Origin: Ruminococcus sp. | Lineage (GTDB): Bacteria > Bacillota > Clostridia > Oscillospirales > Ruminococcaceae | Assembly (NCBI GenBank): GCA_020860605.1 | Contig: JAJBTZ010000085.1 | Span: forward strand, 1-64,000 | Length of the DNA stretch: 64,000 nucleotides | Direction of reading: 5' to 3' | In this document: positions 24,809-32,793 of the stretch, piece after piece | How positions within the stretch are numbered: position 1 is the stretch's first letter | Layout of the letters: each line of letters opens with the position of its first letter | The notes under the pieces: model-generated | Told to the model about the DNA's origin: nothing | The model's database searches: none | What the model saw: only the letters and a program-made list of their open reading frames with translations | Program-made: the position numbers and the translations under genes

Positions 24809-25672
24809 ATGCCATCTGATTACGAAAACTACGAAAACCCTAAAAAAAAGAATCCGCTGACCTCCCCTGCTTTCAGGAAGTATTTCAGAGTTTCCATGGT
24901 CGCGATTATCGTCATCCTGGTCTTCATGCTTCTTATCTGGCTTGCAGGAGCAAGGCAGTCGAATATTCCCGACGATATCGACTTCATCCAGCTTGAGGAG
25001 CCTGATGATGACAACCCGGTTGTCATCTTTGAGACGAGTATCGGCACTATGTCGGCTGTCCTCTACCCTGACGAAGCGCCTGAATACTGCGAATATTTCA
25101 TGGCGCTTGTCGACTCTGGCTACTATGACGGAAGCTATGTCTGCGCTGTTGTCGACGGGGTTTATGCCTTGGGAGGTACACTCGATCCCGACCCGAATGT
25201 CGAGGCGGAAGGCTCCGACCTCAGTGGAATCGAGGCGGAAATCTCCGACAACCTCTGGCCACTGAAGGGCTCTATGGCGTCGTTTGTCGGGACAACGGGA
25301 ATCTGGCCGTTCCAGAAGAACTGTGCCGGCTCGACCTTCTTCTTCATCAACGACATTGCTGACGCCTATATGGACGAGGACGCGCTCAGGCGGAGCTATG
25401 GCGACGAGTTGGGTTCTGTTTACGCCGAATACGGCGGAATCCCGAACTTCTCAAGAAAATACACGATATTTGCCCAGATTTACGACGGCTGGGACGTCTA
25501 TGAAGCGCTGATGGCCACTGAAGTACTCGACACCTATCAGCCGGCAGAGGACATCGTTCTCGAGCGGGTTTACATCACCACCTATGGCGAAGCTCCTGCT
25601 GAGGTTTACGGTATTCCTGTGGATGAAACCTCTGAAGAGGAAACAGTCAGTGAAGAAACTGATGCAGAATAA
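24809..25672 (+). CDS. Membrane-anchored cyclophilin-like peptidyl-prolyl isomerase
   Basis: 287 residues. A short cytosolic part and a membrane helix (about 29-47) lead to a cyclophilin-like domain: VVIFETSIGTMSAVLYPDEAPEYCEYFMALVDSGYYDG, GSTFFFIND and FSRKYTIFAQIYDGWDVYEAL. The usual RxxFMxQGGD catalytic stretch is replaced (VVDGVYALGGT), so isomerase activity is doubtful; a chaperone role outside the membrane is likely. The tail is Glu-rich. It is followed by a PrsA-like lipoprotein with its own promoter. Confidence 0.83.
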   Translation: MPSDYENYENPKKKNPLTSPAFRKYFRVSMVAIIVILVFMLLIWLAGARQSNIPDDIDFIQLEEPDDDNPVVIFETSIGTMSAVLYPDEAPEYCEYFMALVDSGYYDGSYVCAVVDGVYALGGTLDPDPNVEAEGSDLSGIEAEISDNLWPLKGSMASFVGTTGIWPFQKNCAGSTFFFINDIADAYMDEDALRRSYGDELGSVYAEYGGIPNFSRKYTIFAQIYDGWDVYEALMATEVLDTYQPAEDIVLERVYITTYGEAPAEVYGIPVDETSEEETVSEETDAE

Positions 25673-25684
25673 TGAAATTTGGTA

Positions 25685-25713
25685 TGGACAAATCCTCGGA
25701 AATGTTGTATACT
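25685..25713 (+). promoter_or_regulatory. Promoter of the PrsA-like lipoprotein gene
   Basis: -35 TGGACA, 17-bp spacer, -10 TATACT. Confidence 0.78.
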
Positions 25714-25767
25714 ATATTAGTTATCGGCGTTTTTGCCGAATCTCCCATTTGAAAGGACATCTTTAAA

Positions 25768-26898
25768 ATGAACAAGTTGTTAAGAAAAGCTCTCGTCTTT
25801 CTGACGATTTTTGCGGTTGTATTCTCCATGGCTGGATGCGGAGACACCTCCTGGATAGTCAAGGTTGACGACGTTACCGTCAATGCTGGCATGTATATCT
25901 ACTATCAGGGTGCTGGCTATACTGCGGGGGTTTACGAACTTTCCGAAGAAGATTCGACCTATTATTATTACTATTTATTCGGATATTCCCTGCTGGATGA
26001 AACCGTTAACGGTCAGTCTATGTCCGACTATATGAGCGACTACGCTGTTGACATGTGCAAGCAGTATGTCGTAATCCAGAAGCTCTTTGAAGAATTGGGG
26101 CTCGAGCTCACCGAGACTGAGCTTGCAAACATCGAGACCTCCGTTGCTAACACATGGGAATCCTACAGCGAGACCTATGAGGCTGCCGGTATTTCTGAGG
26201 ACACCGTGAGAAAGGTTGCAGAAATCACCATGATGGAGGAGGACGTCTTCAACGCCTACTATGAGGTTGGCGGACTTAACGGCACCACCGAAGACGACAT
26301 CAAGGACTATCTTGAGGACAACTACGCAAGAATCAAGTATATCACTTTTGAATTCTCCGAGAGCGCTGACGACGCTATCGACGAGGACTACAAGGCTGAG
26401 ATGCTCGAAATCGCTAACTCTTACCTCGAAAGAGCTGAGGCTGGCGAGTCTATGGACGATCTCATAGCCGAGTACGACGAAATCCTTGCAGCTGCTGAGG
26501 CTGAGGAAGAGGAAGACTCCGAGGACGAGACTGAAGATACTGAAGAAGAAGTCGAAGAAGTTGAAGTCGAAGAAGAAGTCGACGAGTACGCCAACGAGTA
26601 CATCATCTCAATCGAGGGCACTTCTCCGAGCGAGAAGTTTGTAAACTACGTCTTCACCGTCTGCAACGTTGGCGAGTACACCGTTATCCAGGACGACACC
26701 TGCTTCTATCTTGTCGAGAGACTCGACATCCTTGAGCGCGACGACCTCTATGAGGCTAACAGAGATTCTTATCTCGAGGCTCTCTTCGATGAGGATTACA
26801 CCACTCTCATCAATGAGAAGCTTGCAACCTATGAGGTTGAAGTCAATGAGAACTCCATCAAGCGCTACACTGCTGAGAGAGCTCTTGGTATGGACTGA
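25768..26898 (+). CDS. PrsA/SurA-like foldase lipoprotein with acidic insert
   Basis: 376 residues. The lipoprotein signal peptide ends FSMAGC, with lipid-modified Cys near residue 24. The N-terminal chaperone part follows PrsA/SurA logic: VDDVTVNAGMYIYY, then helices ELGLELTETELANIE and MMEEDVFNAYYE, and the DIKDYLEDNYARIKYITF entry into a parvulin-like domain. That domain is split by about 35 mostly acidic residues (EAEEEEDSEDETED and following) and keeps a recognisable end (VGEYTVIQDDTCFYLVER). It probably helps secreted proteins fold; isomerase activity is uncertain. Confidence 0.8.
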   Translation: MNKLLRKALVFLTIFAVVFSMAGCGDTSWIVKVDDVTVNAGMYIYYQGAGYTAGVYELSEEDSTYYYYYLFGYSLLDETVNGQSMSDYMSDYAVDMCKQYVVIQKLFEELGLELTETELANIETSVANTWESYSETYEAAGISEDTVRKVAEITMMEEDVFNAYYEVGGLNGTTEDDIKDYLEDNYARIKYITFEFSESADDAIDEDYKAEMLEIANSYLERAEAGESMDDLIAEYDEILAAAEAEEEEDSEDETEDTEEEVEEVEVEEEVDEYANEYIISIEGTSPSEKFVNYVFTVCNVGEYTVIQDDTCFYLVERLDILERDDLYEANRDSYLEALFDEDYTTLINEKLATYEVEVNENSIKRYTAERALGMD

Positions 26899-26912
26899 TA
26901 AGTCAAAAGTAA

Positions 26913-26952
26913 TCAAAGCGTTCACAGCTTCGGCTGTGAGCGCTTTTTTAAT
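26913..26952 (+). terminator. Intrinsic terminator
   Basis: Stem AAAGCGTTCACAGC/GCTGTGAGCGCTTT with a TTCG loop and a T run, after the PrsA-like gene. Confidence 0.92.
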
Positions 26953-27111
26953 ATAAAGTTTGCAAAAAAATCTCGCTCAATGCACAATTTCCTCTTTACT
27001 AATCGGACAGATTGTGATAAAATATACTGTGTACAGTTATGGTTCACTCTAACATTTGCTTACACCGTAACACTTATTCAAAACTATCCTATCAATCAAG
27101 GAGGATTTTTA

Positions 27112-30100
27112 ATGGCAAGAAAAATGAAAACAATGGATGGCAATAATGCTGCTGCATGGGCGTCATACCCGTTCACTGAAGTAGCTGCCATCTATCCCAT
27201 CACCCCTTCTTCTGTTATGGCAGAGGTAACCGACTCATGGTCGGCTAAGGGACAGACCAACCTCTTCGGAACTCCCGTAAGAGTTGCCGAAATGCAATCT
27301 GAAGCAGGTGCTGCTGGTACAGTTCACGGCTCTCTGACAGCCGGTGCCCTCACCACCACCTACACTGCATCTCAGGGCCTTCTTCTGATGATCCCGAACA
27401 TGTATAAGATTGCTGGTGAACTTCTCCCCTGCGTTATCCATGTTTCGGCAAGATGCGTTGCATCCCACGCTCTTAACATCTTCGGCGACCACTCAGACAT
27501 CTATGCCTGCCGTCAGACCGGATTTGCTATGCTCTGCTCCACCAACCCTCAGGAGGTTATGGACTTAGGAACTGTCGCTCACCTTGCAACCATCAAGTCA
27601 AGAGTACCTTTCCTTCACTTCTTCGACGGCTTCAGAACCTCTCACGAGATTCAGAAGATCGAAGTCTGGGACAAGGCTGACGTTGCTGAGATGGTAGACT
27701 GGGAAGCTCTCGAGGAATTCAGAAACCGTTCTATCAACCCTGAGCACCCTGTACTCAGAGGCTCCGCTCAGAACCCCGACATCTTCTTCCAGGCAAGAGA
27801 AGCCTGCAACCCTTACTATGATGCTGTTCCTGGCGTTGTAGAGGAGTATATGGACAAGGTCAACGCTAAGATCGGCACCAACTACAAGCTCTTCAACTAC
27901 TATGGCGCTCCTGATGCTGAAAAGGTCATCATCGCTATGGGCTCTGTCTGCGACACCATCGAAGAGACTATCGACTACCTCAATGCTAAGGGCGAAAAGC
28001 TCGGTCTTGTCAAGGTAAGACTCTACAGACCGTTCGTAGCTGACAAGCTCGTTGAGGCTATTCCTGACACTGTCAAGATGATTTCCGTCCTCGACAGAAC
28101 CAAGGAGCCTGGCTCTTTAGGCGAGCCTCTTTACCTCGACGTTGTTGCTGCTCTTAAGAATTCTAAGTTCTGTGACGTTCCTGTTGCAGGCGGTAGATAT
28201 GGCTTAGGCTCGAAGGATACAACTCCTGACCAGATCAAGGCTGTTTATGATAACTGCCCGGGCACGGATGATTACAAGCCGAGATTCACTATAGGCATCG
28301 ACGACGATGTTACTCATCTTTCACTCAAGTCTCAGGGCAAACTCGACTCCGCTCCTAAGGGAACCATCTCCTGCAAGTTCTGGGGTCTCGGTTCCGATGG
28401 TACCGTCGGCGCTAACAAGAACTCAATCAAGATCATCGGCGACCACACCGACAAGTATGCTCAGGCTTACTTCTCCTATGACTCGAAGAAGTCAGGCGGT
28501 GTCACCGTTTCTCACCTTCGCTTCGGCGATACTCCGATAAAGTCAACTTACCTCATCAACCAGGCTGACTTTGTCGCTTGCCATAACGAATCCTACATCA
28601 ATAAGTACGATATAGTTCAGGACGTAAAGCCCGGTGGAACCTTCCTTCTCAACTGCCAGTGGAGCGTTGATGAACTCGATGAGAAGCTTCCCGGACAGGT
28701 CAAGAGATATATCGCTGACAACAATATCAAGTTCTACATCATCAACGGTATCGAAATCGGCAAGAAGATAGGCCTCGGCTCAAGAATCAACACTGTTTTG
28801 CAGTCTGCATTCTTCAAGCTTGCCAACATCATCCCGATCGACGAGGCTATCCAGTACATGAAGGATGCTGCTACCGCTTCTTACTCTAAGAAGGGCGATG
28901 CTATCGTCAAGATGAACCACGACGCTATCGACGCTGGCTGTGAGCAGGTTGTCGAGGTTAAGGTTCCTGAGTCCTGGAAGTCCTGCGCTGACACCGCTAT
29001 CGGTATGCCAGCTGCTACCGGCGACAACGAGACGTTAGTCAACTTCGTAAACGACATCCTCATTCCTTGCAACGCTCAGCAGGGCGACAAGCTTCCCGTT
29101 TCCACATTCGTCAAGAATGCTGACGGTACCTTCCCGCAGGGCTCCGCTGCTTACGAGAAGAGAGGAATCGCTATCGACGTTCCTTCATGGAACTCCGACA
29201 ACTGCATCCAGTGCAACTTCTGCTCTTATGTCTGCCCGCATGCTGTTATCCGTCCTTCCATCATGACTGAGGAAGAGCTCGCTAACGCTCCTGAGGCTGC
29301 TAAGGCTAAGGCAAAGCCCGCAACTGGTATGCCTGGCTACTACTTCGTAATGACAATGTCTGCTCTCGACTGCACCGGCTGTGGCTCTTGCGTCAACGTT
29401 TGCCCGGGCAAGAAGGGCGAGAAGGCACTCTCTATGAAGTCGCTTGACAGCCAGCTCGGTGAGCAGGAAGTCTTCGACTATGCACGTTCACTCGACGACA
29501 AGCCTGAGGTTCACGCTAAGTTTAAGGATACCACCGTCAAGGGCTCTCAGTTCAAGCAGCCGATGCTCGAATTCTCTGGCGCTTGCGCTGGATGTGGCGA
29601 AACTCCTTATGCTAAGCTCGTTACTCAGCTCTTCGGCGACAGAATGTATATCGCTAACGCAACAGGATGCTCCTCTATCTGGGGCGGTTCTGCACCTTCA
29701 ACTCCTTACACCACCAACAGAGCTGGCAAGGGTCCCGCTTGGGCTAACTCCCTCTTCGAGGACAACGCTGAGTTCGGCTATGGTATGTATCTCGCTCAGA
29801 ACACCATCCGTGAGAGAAACATCGCAAAGCTTAAGAAGATTTCCGAGACTCTCGAGTGCCCTGAGTGCAAGGCTGTTGTAGATGAATACCTCGCAACAGT
29901 TGACGACGGTCAGGCTAACAGCGCTGCTACCGACAAGCTCGTCGAGGTTCTCCCGAAGATTGGTACTCCTGAGGCTCTCGAAGTTCTCAAGGAGAAGGAC
30001 TTCCTTAGAAAGAAGTCTATGTGGATCTTCGGTGGCGACGGCTGGGCTTATGATATCGGCTTCGGTGGCTTAGATCACGTCATCGCTCAGAACATCGACG

Positions 30101-30663
30101 TCAACATCTTCGTATTCGACACCGAGGTTTACTCCAACACTGGCGGACAGGCCTCCAAGGCAACTCCTACTGGCGCTATCGCTCAGTTCGCTGCTGCTGG
30201 TAAGGCTATCAAGAAGAAGGATCTCGCAGGCATCGCAATGACCTATGGCTACGTTTACGTCGCTCACGTTGCAATGGGCGCTGACTACAACCAGTGCATC
30301 AAGGCTATTGCTGAGGCTGAGAGCTACCACGGACCTTCCATCATCATCGGTTATGCTCCTTGTATCAACCACGGTATCAAGGGTGGCATGAGCATCGCTC
30401 AGACCGAGGAGAAGAAGGCTGTTGACGCTGGTTACTGGCACCTCTACAGATACGATCCGAGACTCGCTGCCGAGGGCAAGAATCCGTTCCACCTCGACTC
30501 CAAGGCTCCGACCGCTGAGTACAAGGACTTCCTCATGGGTGAGGTCAGATACAACTCCCTCGCCAGATCCAACCCCGACAGAGCCGAAAAGCTCTTCGAT
30601 TCCGCAGTCGACAACGCTAAGCAGAGATATGATTATCTCGTTGAGCTGTCGAATCAGGAATGA
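27112..30663 (+). CDS. nifJ: Pyruvate:ferredoxin (flavodoxin) oxidoreductase
   Basis: 1183 residues from MARKMKTMDGNNAAAWASYPFTEVAAIYPITPSS, with AAGGAGG ahead. The open frame runs 44 codons further up without a ribosome site. The single-chain enzyme turns pyruvate and CoA into acetyl-CoA, CO2 and reduced ferredoxin. Domains in order: pyrimidine-binding domain I (YPITPSS), transketolase C-like, the gamma domain, two 4Fe-4S motifs (CIQCNFCSYVCPH and CTGCGSCVNVCPG), then the TPP domain with CAGCGETPY and GGDGWAYDIGFGGLDH...SNTGGQ. Codon use is strongly biased, as in highly expressed genes. It is central to clostridial fermentation. Confidence 0.98.
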   Translation: MARKMKTMDGNNAAAWASYPFTEVAAIYPITPSSVMAEVTDSWSAKGQTNLFGTPVRVAEMQSEAGAAGTVHGSLTAGALTTTYTASQGLLLMIPNMYKIAGELLPCVIHVSARCVASHALNIFGDHSDIYACRQTGFAMLCSTNPQEVMDLGTVAHLATIKSRVPFLHFFDGFRTSHEIQKIEVWDKADVAEMVDWEALEEFRNRSINPEHPVLRGSAQNPDIFFQAREACNPYYDAVPGVVEEYMDKVNAKIGTNYKLFNYYGAPDAEKVIIAMGSVCDTIEETIDYLNAKGEKLGLVKVRLYRPFVADKLVEAIPDTVKMISVLDRTKEPGSLGEPLYLDVVAALKNSKFCDVPVAGGRYGLGSKDTTPDQIKAVYDNCPGTDDYKPRFTIGIDDDVTHLSLKSQGKLDSAPKGTISCKFWGLGSDGTVGANKNSIKIIGDHTDKYAQAYFSYDSKKSGGVTVSHLRFGDTPIKSTYLINQADFVACHNESYINKYDIVQDVKPGGTFLLNCQWSVDELDEKLPGQVKRYIADNNIKFYIINGIEIGKKIGLGSRINTVLQSAFFKLANIIPIDEAIQYMKDAATASYSKKGDAIVKMNHDAIDAGCEQVVEVKVPESWKSCADTAIGMPAATGDNETLVNFVNDILIPCNAQQGDKLPVSTFVKNADGTFPQGSAAYEKRGIAIDVPSWNSDNCIQCNFCSYVCPHAVIRPSIMTEEELANAPEAAKAKAKPATGMPGYYFVMTMSALDCTGCGSCVNVCPGKKGEKALSMKSLDSQLGEQEVFDYARSLDDKPEVHAKFKDTTVKGSQFKQPMLEFSGACAGCGETPYAKLVTQLFGDRMYIANATGCSSIWGGSAPSTPYTTNRAGKGPAWANSLFEDNAEFGYGMYLAQNTIRERNIAKLKKISETLECPECKAVVDEYLATVDDGQANSAATDKLVEVLPKIGTPEALEVLKEKDFLRKKSMWIFGGDGWAYDIGFGGLDHVIAQNIDVNIFVFDTEVYSNTGGQASKATPTGAIAQFAAAGKAIKKKDLAGIAMTYGYVYVAHVAMGADYNQCIKAIAEAESYHGPSIIIGYAPCINHGIKGGMSIAQTEEKKAVDAGYWHLYRYDPRLAAEGKNPFHLDSKAPTAEYKDFLMGEVRYNSLARSNPDRAEKLFDSAVDNAKQRYDYLVELSNQE

Positions 30664-30686
30664 TCGGTTGAAAATCTGATATAATT

Positions 30687-30719
30687 TAACCCTCCCCGGG
30701 AAAATCCCAGGGAGGGTTT
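30687..30719 (+). terminator. Terminator of nifJ
   Basis: Stem AACCCTCCC/GGGAGGGTT followed by TTTTC, 25 bp after the stop. Confidence 0.9.
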
Positions 30720-30722
30720 TCA

Positions 30723-30992
30723 TGTAGGGGCGGATATTATCCGCCCGAATTACCAAAGGATATGTGAGCTGCCACAAAAAACGGGCGGATGATATCCGCC
30801 CCTACTTGTTCGGCTACGACGACTTCGTCGTCTCCGCCGAAGCGATTTCGCCGAAGGCGACGATCCCCCTCCCCCTTCGGGGAGGCTTTCTCTGCCTAGA
30901 GGATAAGCTCTGCTGAAGGAAAAAAGCGCTCGCTTCGCTCGCGCCCTCTCAGTCACGCTTCGCGTGACAGCTCCCCCAGAAGGGGAGCCAAG
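30723..30992. repeat. Composite of three hairpin-repeat modules
   Basis: In order: an inverted pair of GGGCGGATATTATCCGCCC modules (30723-30747, 30782-30805); TCGGCTAC, the CGACGACTTCGTCG hairpin and CCGCCGAAGCG; the CCCTCCCCCTTCGGGGAGG stem; and a CCCTCTCAGTCACGC...GGGGAGCC half element (about 30938-30992). It fills the space between nifJ and the type I toxin-antitoxin promoter. No gene is seen. Confidence 0.88.
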
Positions 30993-31040
30993 TTGTTGCC
31001 TTGAGGAGAGGGTCTGCTCAAACAAAATTTTCCGAATCGA

Positions 31041-31069
31041 TTGACAGCATGTTCTTTTTATGCTACAAT
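31041..31069 (+). promoter_or_regulatory. Toxin mRNA promoter (candidate type I system)
   Basis: Consensus -35 TTGACA, 17-bp spacer, -10 TACAAT. A start 7 bp on falls at the A of AGCGAGAGG (31076). Confidence 0.88.
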
Positions 31070-31119
31070 ATATTCAGCGAGAGGCGGTCACCTTTTCCGA
31101 ACGGAAAGGAGTGATGCTC

Positions 31120-31209
31120 ATGGACGTTGAAACCATTATTCTGCTACTTGGTTTGCTGATATCGGCTGTTAATTTGGGCATTACCATCGGTAATAACTCA
31201 AAGAAATAG
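31120..31209 (+). CDS. Candidate type I toxin: 29-residue membrane peptide
   Basis: The ORF begins MDVETIILLLGLLISAVNLG and ends GNNSKK: an acidic start, one hydrophobic helix of about 20 residues and a polar, basic tail. This is the build of Fst/TxpA/holin-like type I toxins. GGAG lies 8 bp before the ATG; an in-frame ATG two codons earlier (31114) is too close to it. The ribosome site is partly buried in a hairpin CCTTTTCC/GGAAAGG. A convergent consensus promoter, a shared terminator and a direct repeat of the start region complete the locus. Toxicity is inferred, not shown. Confidence 0.7.
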   Translation: MDVETIILLLGLLISAVNLGITIGNNSKK

Positions 31210-31314
31210 CTGACCCTTGACCCATTCGTCAAAAACCAGCTACGCTTTTTCCTAACTCATTAGTTCGGAGAGTGACCATGTTGTCTGAATTGGCGTTCAG
31301 GCAACCCTCTCGCT
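31200..31314 (-). ncRNA. Candidate antitoxin RNA II, convergent to the toxin mRNA
   Basis: Predicted RNA of about 115 nt from a perfect minus-strand promoter to the shared hairpin. It would begin AGCGAGAGGG, the same 9 nt with which the toxin mRNA begins. It overlaps the 3' end of the toxin mRNA over the terminator and carries CATGGTCACTCTCC against the toxin start region. Confidence 0.65.
31207..31250. terminator. Shared bidirectional terminator of the type I locus
   Basis: Nested stems TAGCTG/CAGCTA and TTGAC/GTCAA with loop CCATTC. TTTTT follows on the plus strand and TTTCTTT on the minus strand. The toxin stop codon forms the first base of the stem. Confidence 0.78.
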
Positions 31315-31320
31315 ACTTTT

Positions 31321-31349
31321 ATTATATACTTCTCTTCCCTCTTTGTCAA
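31321..31349 (-). promoter_or_regulatory. Antisense RNA promoter
   Basis: Perfect consensus on the minus strand: TTGACA (31344-31349), 17-bp spacer, TATAAT (31321-31326). It is stronger than the toxin promoter, as expected for an unstable antitoxin RNA. Confidence 0.9.
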
Positions 31350-31374
31350 GAGGGAAATTTTGATTATATCACAT

Positions 31375-31402
31375 CGCCCCGAGATGGATTGGTCTCGGGG
31401 CG
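31375..31402 (-). terminator. Terminator-like hairpin after the NPTTG surface protein
   Basis: 10-bp stem CGCCCCGAGA/TCTCGGGGCG with an 8-nt loop. The T run is poor, so efficiency is uncertain. Confidence 0.6.
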
Positions 31403-31426
31403 GGAATAATCTTTAGGATTTTAGGA

Positions 31427-32287
31427 TTATCTTCTCTTGGAAGCTACTACTGCCAAGCCTGCGATTGCCATCGGGACGAGGGCGAGAACAGCACCAGTAG
31501 TCGGGTTGGTCTCAGCAGGGGTCTCGGGCTCGCTGTCGTCAACAGTAAGATCTTCGCCATCATCCTCGCTGTCGGTCTCGCCGGATTCCTGAGGATCAGA
31601 AACTTCGACTTCCTCAACTGATACAGCATCAGCAGGAACGAGAACCTTTACACTTGTGATAGTGTAGGAAGCGGAAGAGTTGGAGATAAGGCTGTAAGAA
31701 GAGCTGCCTTCGATGCCGGCTGCTTCCATAGCTGCATAAACGGTTGCGCCGTCGTAAACTACAGTGAGTCCGTCATCGCTTACGAATGCTACAACATCCT
31801 CATCCTCAGCGGTTGTACCGTTGGTTCCGAGCTGGACGTTGGAGCTTGCGGAAATGATGAACTTATCCCAAACCTGGCCATCAACGTAGGAAAGTACTGT
31901 CTCGGTGTCTCTCTCGATTACGAGATATGAGCCTTCAACGCTAAGTGCAGCTGCGAAGCTCGAATCACCAAGAGTGTAAGAATTCCAGTTGCCAGAAGCA
32001 GCGTTCAAATCATTAGAGAAGACTACAGCATACTCAACGTCGCCAACAGTAACAGTCTCATAAGCTACGCCTTCAGATTCAACTTCAGCCTTGCAAACAT
32101 CACAAACGCCGTCGCCGTCATCATCTACGTGAGCACTACTAATGAAATTGCCGTTTATTATCAACGCATGATAATCCTCGTTAACGTATATTACGCCTGA
32201 TGCGCTTCCCTCAGCTGCAAAAACAAACACGCAAAGAGAGCTTATTGCGAGGACTAGAGCCGTCGCAACAGCTAAAATTTTCTTCAT
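31427..32287 (-). CDS. Secreted surface protein with NPTTG C-terminal sorting-like signal
   Basis: 286 residues from MKKILAVATALVLA, with TTGGAGGAA ahead; seven upstream codons are discounted. A signal peptide ends near FAAEG. Residues about 49-66 hold DDDGDGVCDVCKAE, a calcium-loop-like Asp-rich motif with two Cys. A beta-rich middle part matches no family I recognise, and an acidic linker follows. The C terminus is NPTTG, a hydrophobic helix and KRR, the form of a sortase signal (NPxTG type). No sortase gene is nearby. Its leader is long and its promoter region carries the 21-bp palindrome shared with the CBM9-like gene. Confidence 0.75.
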   Translation of the reverse strand: MKKILAVATALVLAISSLCVFVFAAEGSASGVIYVNEDYHALIINGNFISSAHVDDDGDGVCDVCKAEVESEGVAYETVTVGDVEYAVVFSNDLNAASGNWNSYTLGDSSFAAALSVEGSYLVIERDTETVLSYVDGQVWDKFIISASSNVQLGTNGTTAEDEDVVAFVSDDGLTVVYDGATVYAAMEAAGIEGSSSYSLISNSSASYTITSVKVLVPADAVSVEEVEVSDPQESGETDSEDDGEDLTVDDSEPETPAETNPTTGAVLALVPMAIAGLAVVASKRR

Positions 32288-32473
32288 GTTTTTTCCTCCA
32301 AATATCAAATTAAATTGGGCGTCACAAGCCTGGTCGGCGCACTGAGCGGGTCATCCACTCCCTCTCAGCCAAATCCGAACATCCTTGAAACTATCCCTTT
32401 TGCCGCCTCCATCGCTCGTCATAGGCTTCATACCATCCCACGAAACCATAAAAAAACGACTTAAGCTGTACAT
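32288..32473 (-). other. Long structured 5' leader of the NPTTG surface gene
   Basis: About 186 nt between the predicted start and the ATG. It includes the hairpin CTGAGAGGG/CCCGCTCAG and paired segments around GTGCGCC and GTGACGCC. It matches no riboswitch or T-box consensus that I know, and no ORF is seen. Confidence 0.45.
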
Positions 32474-32479
32474 ATACAT

Positions 32480-32570
32480 AGTATATCACATTCTTAAGCC
32501 AAAGTCCAACAAAACTTTATCGGAATATTGTACAAAAATATATAGGGATTTTTGTGCAGGGTGCACAAAA
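32480..32570 (-). promoter_or_regulatory. NPTTG gene promoter and 21-bp palindrome
   Basis: Extended -10 TGATATACT (TATACT at 32480-32485), 18-bp spacer, -35 TTGGAC (32504-32509) on the minus strand. A perfect TTTTGTGCA-N3-TGCACAAAA lies at 32550-32570, 65 bp upstream of the -10. Confidence 0.6.
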
Positions 32571-32574
32571 CGGT

Positions 32575-32770
32575 AAAACCTCTCAGTCGCTTGCGGGGCC
32601 TCTCTGTCGCCTTCGGAACCTCTCAGTCTCGCTTCGCTCGACAGCTCCCCTTAAAAAGGGGAGCCATAACTGCGAGAGGCAAATTTGTGCATTAACAGAA
32701 GTGTTTGAGAAACGACTACTGGCTCCCCTTATCAAGGGGAGCTGTCAGCCGAAGGCTGACTGAGAGGTTC
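32575..32770. repeat. Element with long inverted ends (CTCTCAGTCA family)
   Basis: Left arm CCTCTCAGTC...GACAGCTCCCCTTAAAAAGGGGAGCC and right arm GGCTCCCCTTATCAAGGGGAGCTGTCAGCC...CTGACTGAGAGG face each other around a core of about 55 bp. The layout is like the element at 11522-11737 and resembles a MITE. The right end is about 24 bp from the GH13 stop. Confidence 0.85.
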
Positions 32771-32793
32771 CGCATGCCAATGGTGACTGACCG

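Larger units (their letters stand above)
31108..31280 (+). repeat. Direct repeat linking toxin start site and antisense RNA
   Basis: GGAGTGATGCTCATG (31108-31122, toxin ribosome site and start) recurs imperfectly as GGAGAGTGACCATG (31267-31280). The RNA made from the other strand therefore carries a partial complement of the toxin start region, the role played by the direct repeats in par of pAD1. Confidence 0.6.

Noticed and set aside
26980-27111. 44-residue N-terminal extension of PFOR
   Set aside because: No ribosome site, and the canonical PFOR start MARKMKTMDGN has AAGGAGG at the right distance.
30070-30777. 235-codon minus-strand frame under nifJ
   Set aside because: Antisense to a highly biased, highly expressed gene, with no start signals or family.
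32288-32473. TPP riboswitch-like CTGAGA and GACCC segments in the leader
   Set aside because: The rest of the TPP consensus (CCTGATCTGG-type part and second stem) is missing, and the gene is not a thiamine gene.
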